A stretch of DNA of 64,000 nt from Cacajao melanocephalus. Lineage: Eukaryota; Chordata; Mammalia; Primates; Pitheciidae. The position numbers and the translations under genes were made by a program. Of this stretch, positions 11,830 to 55,934 are shown one piece after another. The stretch is from contig CAUYLG010026969.1 of the NCBI GenBank assembly GCA_963573385.1, forward strand, positions 1 to 64,000. Reading direction: 5' to 3'. The notes under the pieces were generated by a model. The model ran no database searches. It was given only the letters and a program-made list of their open reading frames with translations, and was not told the origin of the DNA. Position 1 is the stretch's first letter. The number at the start of each line of letters is the position of its first letter.

Positions 11830-12934
11830 GGGTGATAGTTACAGACTGTGTAAAAAGCAAGAAGATAAGAGGCAGTTAAAGTGTTCAGAAACAATAAAAT
11901 AAAAGGACATTATATTCACCCCCCAAAAAGAAAAACGTAGGGAAATTATATATTTACTCAAGACAAATTGCATAATGGATTACTCAAACAAATAAATTAA
12001 ATTTATTTATTTAAGTAAATAAATGAATTGCATAGAATATTTTATTAAGAAGAAGAGAGAGAAACTTTCCCTTGCAGGGGTACAGTGACCATCTTGGTGA
12101 CTAATGAGAAGAATCAGACAGTTAACACTTTTGTTTTGAGCTCCTGATCTGATAAGTCCATTTAAATAGCCGTTGAGCAGACAAATGAAAGCATCATGGA
12201 AAATGATGTTGCTTCTCCATAGCTATCCTCTGACCATCACCTACCTGCAGAATATCTGTCTCTTATAGAAAAGAAAGGCAAGAACTGGGAAGGAATAAAC
12301 TCTAGTGGGCTTTTAGCATAGCAAGAGAACACTGTCCTTCAGTCTGATCATTTTAGGGTGGCAGGATATTTTTGTACTACTGGAGACGAAAGAAAATGTC
12401 ATGGATGGTAAACTGTGGGTGTAGGCTATATAAATGTAAGGACAAAACCTAGATAAGGGATAGGCTGTTAGAGTTTGGCTCAATTGTATATCTCACAAAG
12501 ATGACTATGTCACATTTGGTTATGAAAACATTAATAAATGTTTTCCTGAGCCTCCTACTAATTCAAGCTGGCTTAAGGAAGAACGTCTATGAAAAAATTG
12601 TTTAAATACCACTGACATTTTTTCTTTTCATTCCCTTTCCCAGTGAATTTTAAAAGTAGATGTTCTGAGAAGGCCAATGGTAAAACATACAGCAAATCTT
12701 TTTCATGTGATGGTTGAAGCTAAGTGGAATACACAAGTTCAATTCTTTGTATGCATCTTCCTTTGCTCTGTAATTCACCATAGCAACCAAAGCATTAATT
12801 AATGCAGACAGCAAACATTAGAAAACAGCCGCTAGCTCATGCTGTATAGAGATATACAAGGATAATCAAGGATAGTATCTTATTCTGTTAAAAAATAAAA
12901 AAATTAACATATAAGATTTCTGGAAATCATTTAT
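11830..12934. other. Intronic sequence with no recognised element
   Basis: AT-rich unique-looking intron; no exon, RNA gene or repeat family recognised. The first bases may include the L1 3' tail (aataaaataaaa near 11893). Confidence 0.5.
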
Positions 12935-13391
12935 TTTTTAAAATTTTTATCTTAGGTTTGGGGGTACATGTGAAGGTTTGTTACATAGATAAACATGTGT
13001 CATGGGGGTTTGTCTGTTGTACATATTATTACATCACCCAGTCATTAAGCTCAGTACCCAACAGTTACCTTTTCTGTTCCCCTCCCTCCTTTCAACCTCC
13101 TTGCTCAAGTAGACCCTGGTGTCTGCTGTTTCCTTGTGTTCCTGAGTTCTTATCATTTAGCTCCCACTTATAAGTAAGAACATGCAGTATTTAGTTTTCT
13201 CTTTTTGTGTTAGTTTGCTAAGGGTGATGGCCTCCTGATCCATCCATGTTCCCACAAAAGGCATAATGCCATTCTTTTTTATGGCTGCCTAATATTCCAT
13301 GGTGTATATGTACATTTTCTTTACCCAGTCTGTCATTGGTGGGCATTTAGGTTGATTCCATGTCTTAGATTGTGCGCAGTGCTGTAATTAA

Positions 13392-14004
<613 letters not shown>

Positions 14005-14070
14005 TGAGGAATTGCCATACTGCTTTACACAATGGTTGAACTAATTTACATTCCCACCAACAGTGTATAA

Positions 14071-14416
<346 letters not shown>

Positions 14417-14588
14417 TATTTTTTGACTTTTTAATAATAGCCATTCTGACTGGTGTGAGATGGCATCTCACTGTGGTTTTGATTTGCATTTCTCTTATGA
14501 TCAGTGATATTGAGCTTTTTTTCATATGCTTGTTGGCTGCATGTATGTCTTCTTTGAGAAGTATCTGCTCATGTCCTTTGGCCGCGTT

Positions 14589-14836
<248 letters not shown>

Positions 14837-15517
14837 ACTTTTTAATGGGGTTGTTTTTCTCTTACAAATTTAAGTTCTTTATAGATGCTGAATATTAGAC
14901 CTTTGTCAGATGTATAGTTTGCAAATATTTTCTCCTATTCTGTAGATTGTCTGTTTACTCTGCTGATGGTTTCTTTTGCTGTGTAGTAGCTCTTAAGTTT
15001 AATTAGATCCCATTTGTCAATTTTTCCTTTTGTTGTAATTGCTTTTGACATCTTTGTCATGAAATCTTTGCCTGTCCCTAGGTCCAGAATGGTATTACCT
15101 AAGTTGTCTTCCAGGGTTTTTATAGTTTTGGGTTTTACGTTTGTCTTTAATCCATCTTGAGTTGATTTTTGCATATGGTGTAAGGAAGGGGTCCAGCTTC
15201 AATCTTCTGCATATGGCTAGCCAGTTATCTCAGCACCATTTATTGAATGAGTCTTTTCCCCATTGCTTGTTTTTGTCAGTTTTGTCAAAGATCAGATGGC
15301 TGTAGATATGCAGCCTTATTTATGGGCTCTCTATTTTATTCCATTAGACTATGTGCCTGTTTTTGTACCCATACCATGCTGTTTTGGTCACTGTAGCCTT
15401 GTAGTATAGTTTGAAGTTGGGTAATGTGATTCTCCCAGCTTTGTTCTTTTTGCTTAGGATAGCCTTGGCTATTTGGGCTCTTTTTTTATTCCATATTAAT
15501 TTTAAAATAATTTTTTT

Positions 15518-15638
15518 CTCTACGGCCATACTACCCTGAATGCGCCCAATCTCATCTGATCTCAGAAGCTAAGCAGGGTCGGGCCTAGTTAGTACTTGGA
15601 TAGGAGACTGCCTGGGAATACTGGGTGCCGGAGGCTAT
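15518..15638 (+). pseudogene. 5S rRNA retropseudogene
   Basis: A 121-nt, essentially full-length copy of 5S rRNA (tacggccatactaccctgaa … ggtgccggaggct) with about 12 substitutions. The internal A-box AAGCTAAGCAGGGTC is intact and the C-box has two changes. It is followed by an A-rich (ataa)n tail and flanked by a 16-bp target-site duplication aaaataatttttttct (15504-15519 and 15678-15693). It was thus retroposed into the L1 rather than being part of a 5S gene array. Such copies are normally silent; transcription cannot be excluded from sequence alone. Confidence 0.95.
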
Positions 15639-16333
15639 TTTAAAAATAAATAAATAAATAAATAATAAATTAAAAATAAAATAATTTTTTTCTAGTTCTC
15701 TGAAGAATATCATTGGTAATCAGATAGGAATAGCATTGAATCTGTAAATTGCTTTGGGCAGTACAGTCATTTTAATGATATTGACTCTTCCTAACCATGA
15801 GCATGGGATGCTTTTCCATTTGTTTGTGGCTTCTCTGATTTCTTTCAACAGTGCTTTGTAATTCTCACCGTAGAGATCTTTCACCTCCATTAGCTGTATT
15901 CACAGGCATTTTATTTTTTTGGTGGCAGTTGTGAATAGGATTGCCTTTCTGATTTGGCTTTCAACTTGGTTGTTGCTGCTGTATAGGAATGCTAGTGATT
16001 TCTGTACACTGATTTTGTATCCTGCAACTTTGCTGAAGTTGTTTATCAGCTGAAGGAGCTTTTGGGTTGAGACTATGGGGTTTTCTAGATACAGAATCAT
16101 GTTGTCTGCAAAGAGATAGTTTGACTTCCTGTCTTCCTATTTGGATGCTCTTTATTTATTTATCTTGCCTGACTGCTGTGGCTAGGACTTCCAATGCTCT
16201 GTTGAATAGAAGTGTTAAGAAAGGGCGTCCTTGTCTTGTGCCGGTTTTCAAGGGGAATGCTTTCAGCTTTGCCCATTCAGTATGATGTTGGCTGTGGATT
16301 TGCCATAGACTTCAATACCAAGTTTGTTGAGAG

Positions 16334-16639
16334 GTTTTTTGTTTTTTGTTTTTTTTTTTGACAGAGTCTTGCTCTGTCACCAAGGCTGGAGTACAGTGGT
16401 GTGATCTCAGCTCACTACAACCTCCGTCTCCTGGGTTCAGGTGATTCTCTTGCCCCAGCCTTCTGAGTAGCTGAGACTACAGGTGCCCACCACCATGCCT
16501 GGCTAATTTTTGTATGTTTTGAGTAAAGATGGGGTTTCACTATGTTGGCCAGGCTGGTCTTGAACTCCTGACCTTGTGATCTGCCCGCCTTGGCCTCCCA
16601 AAGTACTGGGATTATAGGCATGAGCCACAGTGCCCAGAC
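16334..16639 (-). repeat. Alu with target-site duplication
   Basis: Antisense dimer flanked by ttgttgagag at 16324-16333 and 16640-16649. Confidence 0.9.
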
Positions 16640-16661
16640 TTGTTGAGAGTTTTTAAAATTA

Positions 16662-17996
<1,335 letters not shown>

Positions 17997-18092
17997 TTAA
18001 CTATTTATACATGTATGTGCTCATAAAAATATATTTTATATATGATATACAAACGTATATATATTCAAGCACATATTTATATACATGTACAC

Positions 18093-18396
18093 ATTTTTTT
18101 TTGTTTTGTTTTGTGTTTGAGAGGGAGTCTTGCTCTGTCGCCCAGGGTGGAGTGTAATGGCACAATCTTGGCTCACTGCAACCTCCACCTTCTGAGTTCA
18201 AGCAATTCTCCTGCCTCAGCCTCCTGAGTAGCTGGGACTACAGATGTGTGCCACCATGCCTGGCTAATTTTTGTATTTTTAGTAGAGACGGGGTTTTACC
18301 ATATTGGCCAGGCTGGTCTCGAACTCCAGACCTCAAGTGATCCACCCGCCTCGGCCTCCCAAAGTGCTGAGATTACAGGCATGAGCCACCGTGCCC
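18093..18396 (-). repeat. Alu
   Basis: Antisense dimer with a (GTTTT) variant tail, ending gtgcccaag. Confidence 0.9.
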
Positions 18397-18424
18397 AAGT
18401 GGTTTTTTTTTTTTTACGCAAAAG

Positions 18425-18745
18425 AAATGTTATAATATCCTACTTTTCTATCCAATATATCTTAGAAAGTTTTGCGTATCACCCATGAAGACTTATGTCA
18501 TTAAAAAAAGAATACGGAGTATTATACTGTAGTTTAGGTAACCAGCCCTCTATTGATAGAGATTTAGCTTGTTCCTAGTTTTTTGCTATTACTTCAGTGA
18601 ACATCCTTGCTTAAGTATCGTTGTGTACTTGCACAAGAATATCTATACAGTAAGCTTTTAGAAGTGGAATTGGTGAATAAGAGTATTTTCAAGTCCTTTG
18701 TAGTATTCCTTCTGTTAGACATGGCCAGGAGGTGGTATAGGTATT
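18425..18745 (-). mobile_element. Old L1 (L1M-like) fragment
   Basis: Antisense ORF2 3' region: cacaagaatatctatacag followed by agaagtggaattggtgaata, typical of ancient L1. Confidence 0.55.
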
Positions 18746-18779
18746 TTCTGTGATACCCACTGTAGTTTTGTAACCGTTT

Positions 18780-21130
18780 CTTTGCCTTCTTCCTTCAGAA
18801 TTTCCATTATTTTAGAAGCTCATAATGTAGTTGCGCTGTTTTCTCCTGACCTCCTTTCCTGGTCACTTTTATTCCCTGAAGACTTTAGCTCTGGCTTACT
18901 TGTCCTCCTTTTTCTCCTTCTCTTTTCAAAATTTTCAGTGACTTTAACATCACTGTGGATTACTCATCTAACATCCTGGTCTCTTTACCAATCCTCATCT
19001 TTTCTTCTACTCACTACAACTGCCCACATCCATGATTACAACCTAAACTTTTTCATTACAAGTATCTGTACCCCCTATGAAATCTTGAATTCAAAATATC
19101 TTTCTCCACTAACTACCTCTCAACTTCGAATTTACCTATACTAATACTCTTCTGTAATCATTCTTTGGCCTCATCAAATCTCCAATTCACTCACCAATAC
19201 CTTTCTCACGATCCAATACTCTCCTCTGGTTTCCATTTCCCCAAATCCTAGTTGGACTCAACTATCTGCCTTTTCCACATTTAATCTGGAGCAGCTCAAA
19301 GTTTCCAGAGGAAAACCACACAACTAGGCTCACTGGCTATATTTTAAATTAATGACCACAAAACTCGCTAGGCATTCAGACTTGCCTAGAACTCCTACTT
19401 ACATTTCCCTGGTGAACTTGATTCTTAGCCTACAAGATGACAGCTTCACAATGTTTTTTCTTTATACCCCTTACATTAGCTAACTTGGCATCATATTTTA
19501 CTGAGAAAAATCAGACATGATGACCCCATGTTGTCACCATCAAAACTACAAGCCTATTGTATCTATACATATTGCTTTCTCTCCTGTTAAAATGAAAGTA
19601 CCTCTGCGTCTATCACAGGCAATCCCTCTATTTGTTCTCTGGATTCCTTAATGACTTCACTTCTGCAGCTCTTTCTCTTTTGCATTACCTAGATCCTCTT
19701 CTTTACTGGATAATTCTCACTGGATTATATGTATGCTCTAGAATCTCTCTTTCTCTTGAGCCCACAATCTCTTCTAGATACCACTCCATTTCTCTTCCTC
19801 CTTATGCAAAATTTCTTAAAAACTGTTATATATATTTGCTGTTTTTATTTTATCTTATATCCTGTTAACCCTTCTATTTGGCTTCCAACCTCACTGAAAC
19901 GAGGGGAGAATATCATCAAAGACCTTCATGTTGCCAAATCAGAGGGATCCTGTACTTTCTTCACCTTCTTTACCTCTCAGAGTTTGGACACAATTTATTA
20001 CTCACTTGTTCTTGATGACACCATGCTTTGCCAGTTTCTCACCTACCTTTCTGCTTCCTCCTCAGTCTCCACTGCTGGTTCCTTATTTTCTACTCAGTAC
20101 TTAGTCCTGGGCTCTCTTCTTTTCTCTTTTCTATGCTTTCTCTTTAAGTTATCTTATCTAGTTCCATAGCTTTAATATTACTAATATTTTTGCCAGCTCT
20201 CAATATGTGGCATTTCTACTTGTTATCTAACAGGCATCTCCAACTGAACAACAAAACTCTATTTCTCCTCAAAGCCTGAGAGTTATTCTTGACTTCTCTC
20301 TTACCCTTGTTCCATAAATCTGTGCCATTAAAGAAGTCTATTGATCCTGGCTTCTCTCTCAGCCTCCTACCCAAACCACTTCCATTTCTCACCTGGACTA
20401 CTGCAGTCATCTCCTCAGTAGTCTCTCTGCTTTTATTTTTGCCTTCAATAATCCATTCTCACCACAAAGGATCTTTTAAAACACAATTAAGTTCATGTTA
20501 CTTATATGCTTAACTCTCCAATGGCTTCCTATGACATAAAAAAAAAAAAATTTCTTTACTAGGGTCTTTGAGGCCTGATGTGATCCAACCCTGCCTATCT
20601 TTTCAACCTCTTATTTCCTCCTTATTCACTATGCTCCAGCCAAGCAGGGCTTCCTTCTGTTCCATGAACTTGCCAAATTCTCTTTCTTCAAGGCCTTTGC
20701 TCTGGTATTTCCCTCTGCTTTGGATGCTTTTTCTCCTAATCATCATGTGATTGCTCTTTTTTTTTTTTTTTTTTTGAGATGTGAGTCTCTGTCACCCAGA
20801 CTGGTGTGCAATGGCACAATCTTGGCTCGCTGCAACTTCCGCCTCACAGGTTCAAGTGGTTCTCCTAGGTCAGCCTCCTGAGTAGCTGGGATTACAGGTG
20901 GGCGCCACCACACCAGGCTAATTTTTGTATTTTTAGTAGAGATGGGGTTTTGCCATGTTGGCCAGGTTGGTCTCGAACTCCTGACCTCAAGTGATCTGCC
21001 CACCTCAGCCTCCCAAAGTGTTGGGATTACAGGCGTGAGCCACCATGCCTGGTTTGGCTCTTTCTTATGACTCAAAGCTCATCTTAAGTATCACCTCTCA
21101 GAGAGGTTCTCTCTCCATCTAAAGTAGTCC
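18780..21130 (+). mobile_element. Long LINE-2 copy with recognisable RT remnants, split by an Alu
   Basis: Sense L2. The frame near 19910-20160 keeps decayed counterparts of the L2 reverse-transcriptase core (…NDLHVAKSEG-type and VLGSLLFS motifs). The part after 20210 matches the L2 region downstream of RT, with the 3' portion at 20565-20757 and 21055-21130 separated by an Alu. Stops and indels throughout; mammalian-wide age. Confidence 0.65.
20758..21053 (-). repeat. Alu
   Basis: Antisense dimer with a 19-T tail, inserted in the L2. Confidence 0.92.
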
Positions 21131-21419
21131 TCCCCACCCCTACAATTACTCTGAAGCTCAATACCCTATTTATCTGTTGTATAAAATATATCTGTTGCAT
21201 AAAAGGATGAAGCAATTGAATTATTAATTATATGCACACTTAGGTTACAGTGACAAATGGTAACACATGTTGACAACTGATAAATGAGCATTTCATTCAA
21301 AGAATATAATTTTGGGCTTTGTGTGGGAATGAATTATGCAAATCAGAAAAGTTTTCTGCTGTGTACTGATCATACACAGTATATTCTTCTGGTGGCCTAT
21401 GGTTTCCCTTTGGCAATAA

Positions 21420-21744
<325 letters not shown>

Positions 21745-21763
21745 TTCTTGTTCAGTAATTCTT

Positions 21764-49860
<28,097 letters not shown>

Positions 49861-50099
49861 AGCGAGAGATGAGGGCAAGGGAGGTGGCATAATGCTCCCG
49901 GCCACTTGGGACTCGGAGAGACGGCGTTTAATAAACCACATGCAGTATTTGCGCAGCAATGGTCGAGATTCGTCTTTCCGGCTTCACTGGGTCATTAATA
50001 AGGCGGGAACAGTGCCTCTGTGTTGGGGCTGCAGAGGCCTGAATTGGTTTTCCCAAGACAGAGGGCATGTGAAATTGAACAAATATTTGTTGAATGAAT

Positions 50100-51850
50100 G
50101 AACAAAGGGAACGCCTTTTAGGGATGTTTTTGGGGAAAGGCCTGAGGTTCCGCAGGAGAGTCTGCAGCTAGGGTCTGCCTTGGGGGCTCACAAGCGTCCC
50201 TCTGCCCTGCCCCCGACTCAGCACCCTGGGCAATTGAACTCTGCCAGCTCCAACTCGCGCGCTGAAACTGCAGGCAAGAGCCGAGTTGCCTGGGTCCTTT
50301 CAAATGGGTAGGGGACACGTATCCGGTAGAGCTGAAACAAACTGGCGTGGGGATTTGAAGCAAAAACTGTCAAGTTTTTATTGAATCTTGAAACCATCAA
50401 CTTGTAAAGGTCTGCATTTGTGTTTACACCACACAGGTCTCCCCTCTATCATGGCATTTGTCGAAAAAAGAGGGAAGATGTTTGTTTTTCGCACCTTTAC
50501 TTTGGGGAATTGTAAAATCAGGAAGATAAGAAACAACTGCTAGAAATCAGTTAACGATAAATGCTTATGAATAGTTCCACCAGAATAATGACAGAGTTTG
50601 TGAGGTCAATAGATTCAGCATTACCAAATAAATTCTTTATATTGTAAGAAGTACACAATTAAAATAGACCAATAGCACTTTAACATTAATGTGCTTAAGA
50701 TTATGCAACATTATATACAATTTTCAAATCCCTTAAGGGAGATCAGAAACCACTGAAATAGAAGAGATTTTTGTCACCTCTGAAATTGTGAAGAATATGG
50801 GTGTTTTTTTTTTTTTCAATTTTTCTACCAATTAAATAAAGCTTCCCTTTAGTCATTTTCTAATTTTTAGATGTGCTTTGAATGAAACGTCTTAAGTTAC
50901 ACATTAAAGTCAAAATGTGAACATTTAAATGGATACAAATAAGAAAAACTGTTACATGCAATTTAAATGTTCATATCTTGCAGAAAACATGGAAACAACG
51001 CTAATGAAAGTCCTGTAAATTACTGATATTTGAAAATTTACCGCCAATCTCCCGTGTCACTTGGTTTTTATTTTTCTTATCTATAACGTGGACTGCAGTA
51101 TAGAAAATTTTTTCCCGTGTTCTGCATTATTTTAAGAAAGACGGAGATAAAGACTTGTCCATGAAATTTGTGCCTTTTTAGACAACAATCTGTAAGCAAT
51201 AGATGGAAAGAATCTGTATCCTTTTGATGATTTATACTTGCACACATAACTTTTTGAGGGAGGAGGAAAATGCCTACTTGACAAAGCTTACTAACTCATT
51301 CCAATTTCCCATAAAATTCCATTGATGTCAGTGGCAGTGATATTTTATACACTGAGTGATAAGGTATGGAACGTACACATTTTGAACAAAACAAGTATTC
51401 CATATTTAAAGGGTGCTGTGATGGTCCTGAAGTTAGCTTGCTTCCTTCCTGAAGGAAACCACACAAGCCATCTTAAATGTCTCCAAATTAAGAACTTCTT
51501 TTGTATCCCCATACCTCTAAAAATAGGACTGAAACCAATGATAAAGTCCGAACTCTTGCTTTGTGACCCATCCAGTATAAACCCAGAGTTACTTGTTTTG
51601 CTGTAGGCAAGTGACAGCAAATCCAGAAGCCAATCTGAAGTGCCTACTTATTTTTAATTTAGGGTATAAATAAACTATAATAACAAGAAATATTTTCAGT
51701 AGTAAAGACATTAAATTAAAAAAATAAATCATGACATCCTTCAAATACGAATGATACATTAACTTAAAATCTTCAACTTGAAAAATTTGTTTTCACTGGG
51801 TCCAAGAAATCAGTGCTCTAAAGGATAGAAAACAGGAAGTCAAAAAAATG
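50100..51850. other. Upstream intergenic sequence without recognised repeats
   Basis: About 1.75 kb upstream of the VPS45 promoter with no Alu, L1, L2 or MIR that I can recognise, in a window where such gaps are uncommon. Short open frames (for example 51322-51606) lack any recognisable relative. CpG is low after 50350. Confidence 0.5.
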
Positions 51851-51855
51851 CAGTA

Positions 51856-52144
51856 TTGGTCAGGTGGGTGGCTCACTCCTGTAGTCCCTGCACTTTGGAA
51901 GGCTGAGGCGAAGCCAATCACTTGAGTCCAGAAGTTCAAGACTGGCCGAGGCAACATGATGAAACTCTGTCTATACAAAAAATACAAAAAATTAGTTGGG
52001 CATGGTGGTCAGCGCCTGCAGTCCCAGCTACTTGGGAGGCTGAGATGGGAGGATCACCTGAGCCTAGGAGGCTGAGGTTACAGTGTGCCACTGCACTGCA
52101 TTCTGAGTGATAGAGTGAGACCTTGTCTCCAAAAAAAAAAAAAA
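51856..52144 (+). repeat. Alu (old, AluJ-like)
   Basis: Sense dimer, well diverged, poly-A at 52131-52144. Confidence 0.85.
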
Positions 52145-52432
52145 GAATAAAAAGCAGTATTTGCATTTGTACATTTTATTTATGCTTATAAATATGTAAG
52201 TTAAATAATCAGGAATGATTATCCAAATAATTAAATGTACTTCAGTTTTCTCCAAAGTGTATACTATTTAGAGGTTTAACTGCTCGTTTTGTGTTTAATC
52301 AAAATCATGGTCTTCCCCTATCAGAACACAAGTCTTCAATATAAAACAAGTAATATGTAAATAAGCTTCACTATAATTATAACAACACTATGGCAAACTC
52401 TTAGTTATTTTAGATTATTAATTCTCTATCTA

Positions 52433-52648
<216 letters not shown>

Positions 52649-52666
52649 TTAATGAAACTGAAGTTA

Positions 52667-53038
<372 letters not shown>

Positions 53039-53039
53039 G

Positions 53040-53917
53040 AATGGCAGGATTACTTGTGTCATACAACCAGTATTTGTGCAGAGTTCTTAACCCAACCATT
53101 TCCTCATTGGATAAATGGTAATAACATAACCTACCTCATGAGTTTGTAAGAATTAAATGAAAATAATGTGCAAAAAAGTATTTTACACAGTGGCTGGCGC
53201 ATGGTAAATGCTCAATAAATATCAGCTTTCATTATTAGAAATCAAAAGGGTAAACATGCATTTTAGCATATTTTTCACTTACAGCATGTTTATTTGCCAT
53301 TGACAAAATATAAAAATGGAATCAATTTCAGAAAATGTAAGTCATAGCTTCTGCCATAGCTTCTAAATATAATTTCCATTAAGACTTAATCTTGTATTAC
53401 TATACAGTAATAGAAATACTAATGGGAAGATTTGACCTGCTTCATCATAATTTGTAAAGCATGCAGTTTTTATGAAGAAAAAACTTAGGAAAAATATGCT
53501 TCAAATGATTTCAGAGGCTTAGTGTCTGTGCAGCCTCGAATCAAATAGAATTTGTTAAATTTTCATCGCACTTCACCAACTGTGATATACTGGGCTTTAT
53601 GGTAACGAAAGCATTTAATAGCTTTAAATCATTAAGTAAAAATTATCTGCATGAAGAGTTCTGTCTGCACTTTCAATAATTTCAGTGATTCCACCTTTCT
53701 GAGTAAATAAACTGATAATAGCTACAGCTAGAATGTTACAGCTGAGTTGACTTGTAGCATGACTACCAACCGGCTATCAAATCCTGTGCAGAGTCCTTTA
53801 AAATAACTATCCTGAATTCATACTTTTGATTACAAATAAGTTCACCATTTGTAGTATTTTGAGATGACCAAAGAAGTTGGATTTCTGTATGGGAACCACT
53901 CCCCAGCAAGAAACATT
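53040..53917. other. Intergenic sequence, mostly unrecognised
   Basis: A short L2/MIR-like 3' end at about 53180-53230 (ggcgcatggtaaatgctcaa); otherwise nothing recognised. Confidence 0.45.
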
Positions 53918-54271
53918 TCTTTTCTTTTTTTTTTCTTTGAGACAGGGTCTTGCTCTGTGAGACAGGGTCTTGCTCTGTCACCCAGGCTGGAGTGCAGTGG
54001 CACCATCTCAACTCACTGCAACCTCTGTCTCCGGGTTCCAGTAATTATCATGCCTCAGCCTCCTGAGTAGCCAGCACTACAGGTGCCTGCCACCAAACCT
54101 GGCTAATTTTTGTATTTTTAGTAGAGACGGGGCTTAATTTTTGTGTTTTTGGTAGAGACAGGGTTTTACCATGTTGGCCAGGCTGGTCTGGAACTCCTGG
54201 TCTCTAGTGATCTACCTGCCTTGGCCTCCCAAAGTGCTGAGATTACAGGCATGAGCCAGCGTGCCTGGTCT
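53918..54271 (-). repeat. Alu with two internal tandem duplications
   Basis: Antisense dimer, oversized because gagacagggtcttgctctgt occurs twice in tandem (53939-53958, 53959-53978) and the 30-bp central A-rich block is doubled (54103-54132, 54134-54163). Confidence 0.92.
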
Positions 54272-54426
54272 ACAACCTTTTCTATCTGCAGAAACTACAG
54301 GTAATATACTCAGAGACCTGAGTAACTGAAAATTTAGTTAAATAAGATCTTGGCATTCCCAAAGATGAAATGATCTAGCCTGAGTGAAATTTTTGTTGAA
54401 TTGAGCTTGTTATAAATACAAGTCAG

Positions 54427-54729
54427 GGCCAGCCTCGGTGGGTCATGCCTGTAATCCCAGCATTTTGGGCGGGCCAAGATGGGTGGATCACTTGAAGTCA
54501 GGAGTTCAAGACCAGCCTGGTCAACATGGTGAAACCCTGGTCTCTACTAAAAATACACAATTAGGCAGGTATGGTGGCTCACGACTGTGAACTCAGTTAC
54601 TTGGGAGGCTGAGGCAGGAGAATTGATTGAACCTGGGAGGAAGGTTGCAGTGAGCCAAGATCGTGCCATTGTGGTCCAGCCTGGGCAATAAGAGTGAAAC
54701 TCCATCTCAAAAAAAAAAAAAAAAAAAAA
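54427..54729 (+). repeat. Alu
   Basis: Sense dimer; short duplication aagtcagg at both ends. Confidence 0.9.
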
Positions 54730-55022
54730 GTCAGGTTTCCCCTCCACTGTTTAATTAGTTCTAGGCCATTGCATAGATTAGCAGCTTTCAAAATGTAGAC
54801 TGTACACCATGGTAGTTTTGTAAGTTGCTCTGATATATAAAACAGAATGTGATTTTGTTTAAGAGAGACTCCTAGCTAACGTCGGTAGAAAAGAACAGTT
54901 GCTCAGAGTAAGACATAATTTCTTGGGCAAAAGATTAGAGAAGGCAATTCGCTGAAAATGAAATAAATAACTAGTAAACATGTGAAGAGATGCTCAATGG
55001 TAATCTAAAAAATGCAAATTAA

Positions 55023-55158
55023 GGCCGGGTGTGGTGGCTCACGCCTGTAATCCAAGCACTTTGGAGGCCAAGGCGGGCGGATCACCTGAGGTCAGGAGTT
55101 CAAGACCAGCTTGACCAACATGGTGAAACCCCGTCTCAAAAAAAAAAAAAAGAAAAAG
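55023..55158 (+). repeat. Monomeric (left-arm) Alu
   Basis: Single arm ending ccccgtctc directly joined to poly-A. A perfect 13-bp target-site duplication aaatgcaaattaa lies at 55010-55022 and 55159-55171. Confidence 0.92.
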
Positions 55159-55429
55159 AAATGCAAATTAAAGTGACAATGGAATTACCATTTCATATCC
55201 CAAAATTAAAATGTCTGATAATACCAAGTGTTGGTGAAAATGTAGAATAACCCTTCATCTAGTGCTAGTAGAAGTGTAAAAAGTTGGTATAACATTTTGG
55301 AAAGCAACATGGATGTTAAAAAGCTGAAGATACACTGTACATACTCTTGTGCTCAAAAATTCTTCCTCTTGATATATATCCCTCTTGCTTCCATGGAAAC
55401 TCCCAAAGACGCTTCCCTTCTTTTTTTCA

Positions 55430-55934
55430 TGAAAGGGCCATATATGCAAAGTGGCCCCCAAATGCCAGAGGAGCTGAGAAGGCACAGAAGAAGGCAGACA
55501 AACCCAGTTTGTCAGTTTTGAGTGATTTATTAGGGGAATTTACAGACAGAAATATGGTCCCGGGCAGCTGCATGACAGGTAGATCTCTGCATCGCAACCT
55601 CCCAGACCCAGGGCTTATATCTTAGGGAAAATGTATGTGCTCTAGAAGGAACGTGTAGGTGGCTGTGGGCGCCGCAGCCTATGATTTCTGCAACAGCATC
55701 AAGTGTGGTTTAGGAGGAAACTTACAGTGAACAGAGGTTCTTACATAAAGACTAATACATCATTTAGACGTTCTGGAGGCATTCCCAGCCTCGGGGTTAG
55801 TCAGAAGTTACGTGGCAGATTAGCATTTAAAATAAAGTCACTCTTGTCCCCACACTTGTTAGCTAGAAGTGGCCAAGCAGCTCTTGGGCAGCCAGAGCCC
55901 CTGGGCAGGTCACTGCTGGATGTGAACAGCTTCA
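55430..55934 (-). mobile_element. Probable solo LTR inserted in old L1
   Basis: 505 bp with TGAA…TTCA ends. On the minus strand it has a TATA-like gatataagcc (around 55622-55613) followed about 90 bp on by AATAAA (55531-55526), an LTR-like promoter and polyadenylation pair. The L1M copy is interrupted exactly around it. No clear target duplication because both flanks are T-rich; family not assigned. Confidence 0.5.

Noticed and set aside
19632..20169. 146-codon and overlapping open frames
   Set aside because: Remnants of ancient L2 reverse transcriptase with frameshifts; no selection evident.
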